A DNA stretch of 64,000 nt from assembly GCA_030770535.1 (NCBI GenBank), contig JASVEC010000012.1:1293306-1357305 (forward strand), given 5' to 3'. Shown piece after piece: positions 62,074 through 64,000 of this stretch. The first letter of the stretch is position 1. Each line of letters starts with the position of its first letter. A program made the position numbers and the translations under genes. This DNA comes from Batkoa obscura. Its lineage: Eukaryota; Entomophthoromycota; Entomophthoromycetes; Entomophthorales; Batkoaceae. Under the pieces are notes generated by a model that made no database searches, was not told the DNA's origin, and saw only the letters and a list, made by a program, of their open reading frames with translations.

Positions 62074-63154
62074 TGTGAAAGTTGGTACTCAGTGGTAGGA
62101 GTTAAAAGTAGTTCTTGGTTGATTAAGTTGCTTTGAGTCGAACGGTCTTAGTTTATGTGACTAAGATAGACTCAAATTAGTAAGAATAGTGCGCAATAGG
62201 CTATGAACTATGTAAAACAAATAGAATAGAAGATACTACTGTAAAATCTACATAAGACGTTGTCACAAAGGCTTAGTGGCTTTATTAATGATATGATACC
62301 AGGGAATAATTGAATTAAAAAGCTTCGAGTTAGTATGTTGAAGAATCTCTTTTATACTCCAACTGGATGACTGTATATAAGGTGTGAAATATTGCTTTAT
62401 TTAGCTCTCGGATTGATTATAACGCAACAATCACTTAAGTTGCTGTGTTCTCAAGTTCAAACACAATCAAGTCCGAGTCCCTTATTTTGATTTGCTGCGA
62501 GAATTTTTAACTTCATATTGCAAGGAATAACATCCTCTCGTTTTAATATCCATATTTATTGGAATATAAAAGAGATTCTTCAGCATGATAACTCGAGACT
62601 TTTTTAATTGGATTACTCCCTGATAACGTATCATTGATAAAGTCACTAAGTCTTTCTGACAACATCTTATATAGATTTTACGGTAGTATCTTCCATTGTA
62701 CTTGTTTTACATAATTCGTAGCTTATTACGTATTATTCTTATTCATTTAAGTCTATCTTAGTTACATAAACTAAGACCGTTCGACTCAAAGCAACTTAAT
62801 TAAGCAAGAGTAGCTTTTAACCTCTACTACTGAGTACCGGCTTTCGTATAGCCTATTGTATACCATTCTTATTAAGTTAAGTCTATCTTAGTTACATAAA
62901 CTAAGACCATTCGACTCAAGGCAAGTTAATTAAGCAAGAGTAGCTTTTAACTTCGACCACTAAGTATCAACTTTCACAAAGGAACATGATAACAGCTGTT
63001 TTTTATTATAGTTGGCAAGTATGGACATTAAAAAGTGGACAATAAGTTCTTCATGATTAAGCGGTAGCAATTCTCACAGCAAATCTATATAAGGAACTCT
63101 GAATTGATTATCATATTATAATCAATCCTAGAGCTAATGAAGCAATATTTCACA
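62074..63154 (-). mobile_element. Solo LTR-like element C, split by element D
   Basis: Reverse-orientation relative of A in two parts, 62074-62382 and 62983-63154. Without the insertion and its 4-bp duplication the parts total 481 bp, exactly the length of A. Outer ends are TGTGAAAGTT and ATATTTCACA. The left end touches MITE i, and the right end lies about ten bases from the first telomeric unit. Confidence 0.75.
62383..62978 (+). mobile_element. Solo LTR-like element D inserted in element C (596 bp)
   Basis: Starts TGTGAAATATTGC and ends AACTTTCACA with a perfect 4-bp AAGG duplication on both sides. It is longer than A because about 120-125 bases of its 3' part are tandemly repeated (second copy about 62851-62978). 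It is the youngest insertion in the nest. Confidence 0.75.
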
Positions 63155-63164
63155 AGGGATATTT

Positions 63165-63908
63165 TTAGGGTTAGGGTTAGGGTTAGGGATAGGGATAGGG
63201 ATAGGGATAGGGTTAGGGTTAGGGTTAGGGTTAGGGTTAGGGTTAGGGTTAGGGTTAGGGTTAGGGTTAGGGTTAGGGTTAGGGTTAGGGTTAGGGTTAG
63301 GGTTAGGGTTAGGGTTAGGGTTAGGGTTAGGGTTAGGGTTAGGGTTAGGGTTAGGGTTAGGGTTAGGGTTAGGGTTAGGGTTAGGGTTAGGGTTAGGGTT
63401 AGGGTTAGGGTTAGGGTTAGGGTTAGGGTTAGGGTTAGGGTTAGGGTTAGGGTTAGGGTTAGGGTTAGGGTTAGGGTTAGGGTTAGGGTTAGGGTTAGGG
63501 TTAGGGTTAGGGTTAGGGTTAGGGTTAGGGTTAGGGTTAGGGTTAGGGTTAGGGTTAGGGTTAGGGTTAGGGTTAGGGTTAGGGTTAGGGTTAGGGTTAG
63601 GGTTAGGGTTAGGGTTAGGGTTAGGGTTAGGGTTAGGGTTAGGGTTAGGGTTAGGGTTAGGGTTAGGGTTAGGGTTAGGGTTAGGGTTAGGGTTAGGGTT
63701 AGGGTTAGGGTTAGGGTTAGGGTTAGGGTTAGGGTTAGGGTTAGGGTTAGGGTTAGGGTTAGGGTTAGGGTTAGGGTTAGGGTTAGGGTTAGGGTTAGGG
63801 TTAGGGTTAGGGTTAGGGTTAGGGTTAGGGTTAGGGTTAGGGTTAGGGTTAGGGTTAGGGTTAGGGTTAGGGTTAGGGTTAGGGTTAGGGTTAGGGTTAG
63901 GGTTAGGG

Positions 63909-63962
<54 letters not shown>

Positions 63963-63964
63963 GG

Positions 63965-64000
<36 letters not shown>
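63165..64000 (+). repeat. Telomeric TTAGGG array, right chromosome end
   Basis: About 139 units in G-rich orientation toward the right edge, as expected for a right-hand telomere. The proximal end has three TTAGGG units and then four ATAGGG units; the rest is nearly pure. Three TTTAGGG units occur near the distal end (about 63926, 63939 and 63982). The array reaches the last base of the window. Long frames through it are meaningless. Confidence 0.97.

Noticed and set aside
63137-63931. 264-codon Arg-Val repeat frame
   Set aside because: It is the telomeric TTAGGG repeat read as protein.

Overview
The window is a piece of a very AT-rich fungal chromosome that runs into a telomere at its right end. 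It looks fungal because it carries a Chs3-like chitin synthase, a GH16 glucanase, glycogenin, Git3/cAR-like receptors and a DUF7707-like GPI-anchored protein. Genes are broken by many short introns (about 45-75 nt, GT-AG). A mitochondrial-type Lon protease and beta-oxidation enzymes argue against the anaerobic Neocallimastigomycota. The AT bias, intron style and receptor genes fit an early-diverging fungus such as an entomophthoralean (Conidiobolus-like). That placement is inference from composition and gene content, not a database match.

Left part (1-24 kb) is conserved housekeeping: enoyl-CoA hydratase (+), a divergent two-module AAA ATPase (+), HPRT (+), a giant glycogenin (-), protein-L-isoaspartate methyltransferase (-), an SDR-type epimerase (-), a 16-exon copine (-), an FHA/coiled-coil protein like SLMAP/Far10 (-), an ACAA2-type thiolase (-) and the rRNA-processing PIN protein FCF1 (+). 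I rebuilt most exon sets by hand and checked that splice phases and total lengths close. Several genes begin with tiny first exons, and in FCF1 the first exon is only the ATG.

Middle part (24-46 kb) is sparser and more accessory: two related seven-transmembrane receptors, at least three secreted proteins (two clearly cysteine-rich), a secreted GH16 enzyme, a PRXL2-type thioredoxin-fold protein, a cytochrome P450, then the retromer subunit VPS26. Right part (46-59 kb) holds a chitin synthase, mitochondrial Lon, a tandem pair of small MGNCC proteins that resemble SVIP (a p97/VCP cofactor), a coiled-coil protein and the GPI-anchored DUF7707-like protein.

The last 4.5 kb before the telomere is repeat-built. 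A roughly 100-bp MITE with TGGGGATG/CATCCCCA ends and TA/TT target duplications occurs about ten times across the window, once inserted into another copy. A 481-bp LTR-like element (TGTGAAA...TTTCACA, 4-bp target duplications) sits inside MITE copies, and one of its copies is itself split by a second copy. The TTAGGG array (about 836 bp, with ATAGGG and TTTAGGG variants) begins about ten bases after an LTR end. I saw no tRNA, rRNA, CRISPR array or operon-like defence system.
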